Shown: positions 6,631 through 7,227 of the stretch, piece after piece
Layout of the letters: each line of letters opens with the position of its first letter
How positions within the stretch are numbered: position 1 is the stretch's first letter
From: an uncultured Collinsella sp.
Lineage (GTDB): Bacteria > Actinomycetota > Coriobacteriia > Coriobacteriales > Coriobacteriaceae
NCBI GenBank assembly: GCA_902494295.1
Contig: CABUSL010000110.1
Span: 1 to 7,227, forward strand
DNA: 7,227 bases
Direction of reading: 5' to 3'
Position numbers and translations under genes: made by a program
The notes under the pieces: generated by a model
What the model was told of the DNA's origin: nothing
Databases searched by the model: none
The model's input: only the letters and a program-made list of their open reading frames with translations

Positions 6631-7128
6631 TCAGACAGACCCAGCATGTCGTTTTCCTCCATGAGGACATCGGCTAAAACCGCAACACCTATGCGTGTTT
6701 AAGCAAACCTCCTGATAGTCGTGGAGCTGCTGTAGCCCGACATGCAGGACGTCGTTCGGCTTAAACACCGGATGCCGCATCCGCGAAACGAGTTGCGTTG
6801 CACCCAGTTCCAAAAGGCTGCCAAGTACCATGGCGCGAGCGTTGGGGTAGCCATCATTCAGCGTGGATACATCCGGATGCGCATAGATCCAGACGATTCC
6901 AACGTTCTCGTATTTCCCGTGCGGGTAATCGAAGAGGGTAAGCGACACCATGCGGTTGCCGCTGACGGTCACGACTCTGTCGGGGTTTTCTGCCGTAAGC
7001 TTCCTCTGCGCATCCTGAATCCCCGCCAGGACTTCGTCCTCGGCATAGATGCGAACTGCCCCCCATTTCTCATGTCCCAGTTTTGGGAGGCGTTTCGCAA
7101 TGCCGAGTGGGACCCCTGGACAGTCGGA
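6631..7128 (-). pseudogene. Fragment of an arginase/agmatinase-family protein with mutated metal site
   Basis: The minus-strand frame is open from 7128 to a TGA at 6631-6633. From about 7063 it reads like the middle of a ureohydrolase-fold protein: RIYAEDEVLAGIQDAQRKL, ENPDRVVTVSGNRMVSL, YENVGIVWIYAHPDVST, NARAMVLGSLLELG, and FKPNDVLHVGLQQLHDYQ. The family's metal motif is DAHxD; here it is YAHPD. The Tyr codon TAT at 6883-6885 is one base away from the Asp codon GAT. The preceding GG(D/N) motif reads SGN, and the following conserved His of H(G/A)M reads NARAM. Homology fades near 6709, so the C-terminal half with the second aspartate motif is missing. A proper start is also absent; an upstream in-frame TGA lies at 7129-7131. 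Together these indicate a decaying, inactive remnant. It shares its reading frame with the ATPase remnant downstream. Confidence 0.65.
6789..6847 (+). repeat. Left arm of a perfect 59-bp inverted repeat
   Basis: This segment is the exact reverse complement of the last 59 bases of the window (7169-7227), without a mismatch. It begins CGAGTTGCGTTGCACCCAGT and ends GCGAGCGTTGGGG. It lies within the arginase remnant and covers the codons for PNARAMVLGSLLELG and the following residues. Identity stops sharply at 6848; at the other end it may continue beyond the window. Confidence 0.97.
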
Positions 7129-7168
7129 TCACGTGGTGGCCCCCTTTGAGAGGGTCACGAGCATCACG

Positions 7169-7227
7169 CCCCAACGCTCGCGCCATGGTACTTGGCAGCC
7201 TTTTGGAACTGGGTGCAACGCAACTCG
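7169..7227 (-). repeat. Right arm of the 59-bp inverted repeat, inverted partial copy of the arginase remnant
   Basis: These final 59 bases are the exact reverse complement of 6789-6847, with 321 bases between the arms. On the plus strand this arm encodes PNARAMVLGSLLELG, the same altered residues as the main remnant, so the copy was made after those mutations. It is cut by the window edge, so the true length is unknown. Confidence 0.95.

Noticed and set aside
6770..6784. GGATG-CCG-CATCC hairpin
   Set aside because: It is a short palindrome within remnant coding sequence with no T-run and no positional meaning.
6742..7149. Plus-strand open frame of 135 codons
   Set aside because: It is antisense to the arginase-like remnant, whose minus-strand reading carries recognisable family motifs.

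Overview
The window looks like chromosomal DNA of a GC-rich actinobacterium of the class Coriobacteriia, most likely a gut organism such as Collinsella. This rests on strong G/C bias at third codon positions, a PadR/HAAS-domain (DUF1700) operon of the type common there, a lone LuxR-type regulator with a helical-repeat sensor half, and a large Tat-type exported protein. No rRNA, tRNA or CRISPR array is present, and species cannot be assigned.

Layout. (1) Positions 1-2300, minus strand: the first 766 codons of a large exported protein whose 3' end lies outside the window. It has a twin-arginine signal peptide and a carboxypeptidase-regulatory-like Ig fold, followed by a long beta-rich region I do not recognise. 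(2) Positions 2458-3462, minus strand: a LuxR-family regulator directly upstream of it, separated by 157 bp that hold a stem-loop and a near-palindromic operator candidate. (3) Positions 3463-3802: a divergent intergenic region with a near-consensus sigma-70 promoter (TTGACG-17-TATAGT) overlaid by GTATAG repeats. (4) Positions 3803-5003, plus strand: a compact operon of PadR repressor, HAAS/DUF1700 membrane protein and a small one-pass membrane protein. The DUF4097 beta-strand domain often found at the end of such operons is missing. A 31-codon ORF with a strong ribosome binding site (5165-5260) then stops abruptly.

(5) From about 5260 the character changes. A less GC-rich gene (5417-6100, TTG start) encodes an all-helical protein with a Y-x3-SGFVH motif resembling HEPN/DUF5677-like families. 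To its right, on the minus strand, lie two decayed gene pieces in one reading frame separated by a single TGA. One is a fragment of an actinobacterial AAA ATPase whose Walker A motif is destroyed. The other is a fragment of an arginase/agmatinase-family enzyme that has lost a metal-binding aspartate. Finally, 59 bp of the arginase fragment recur perfectly in inverted orientation at the very end of the window. This is either a recent inverted duplication or rearrangement, or a fold-back chimera at a contig end.

Working picture: the left two thirds is ordinary regulated cell-envelope chromosome with two separate regulator/target modules. The right third is a plastic zone where an operon was cut off, a foreign-looking gene sits alone, and gene remnants accumulate. 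The decay calls rest on comparing motifs with families I know from memory; no database search was possible.
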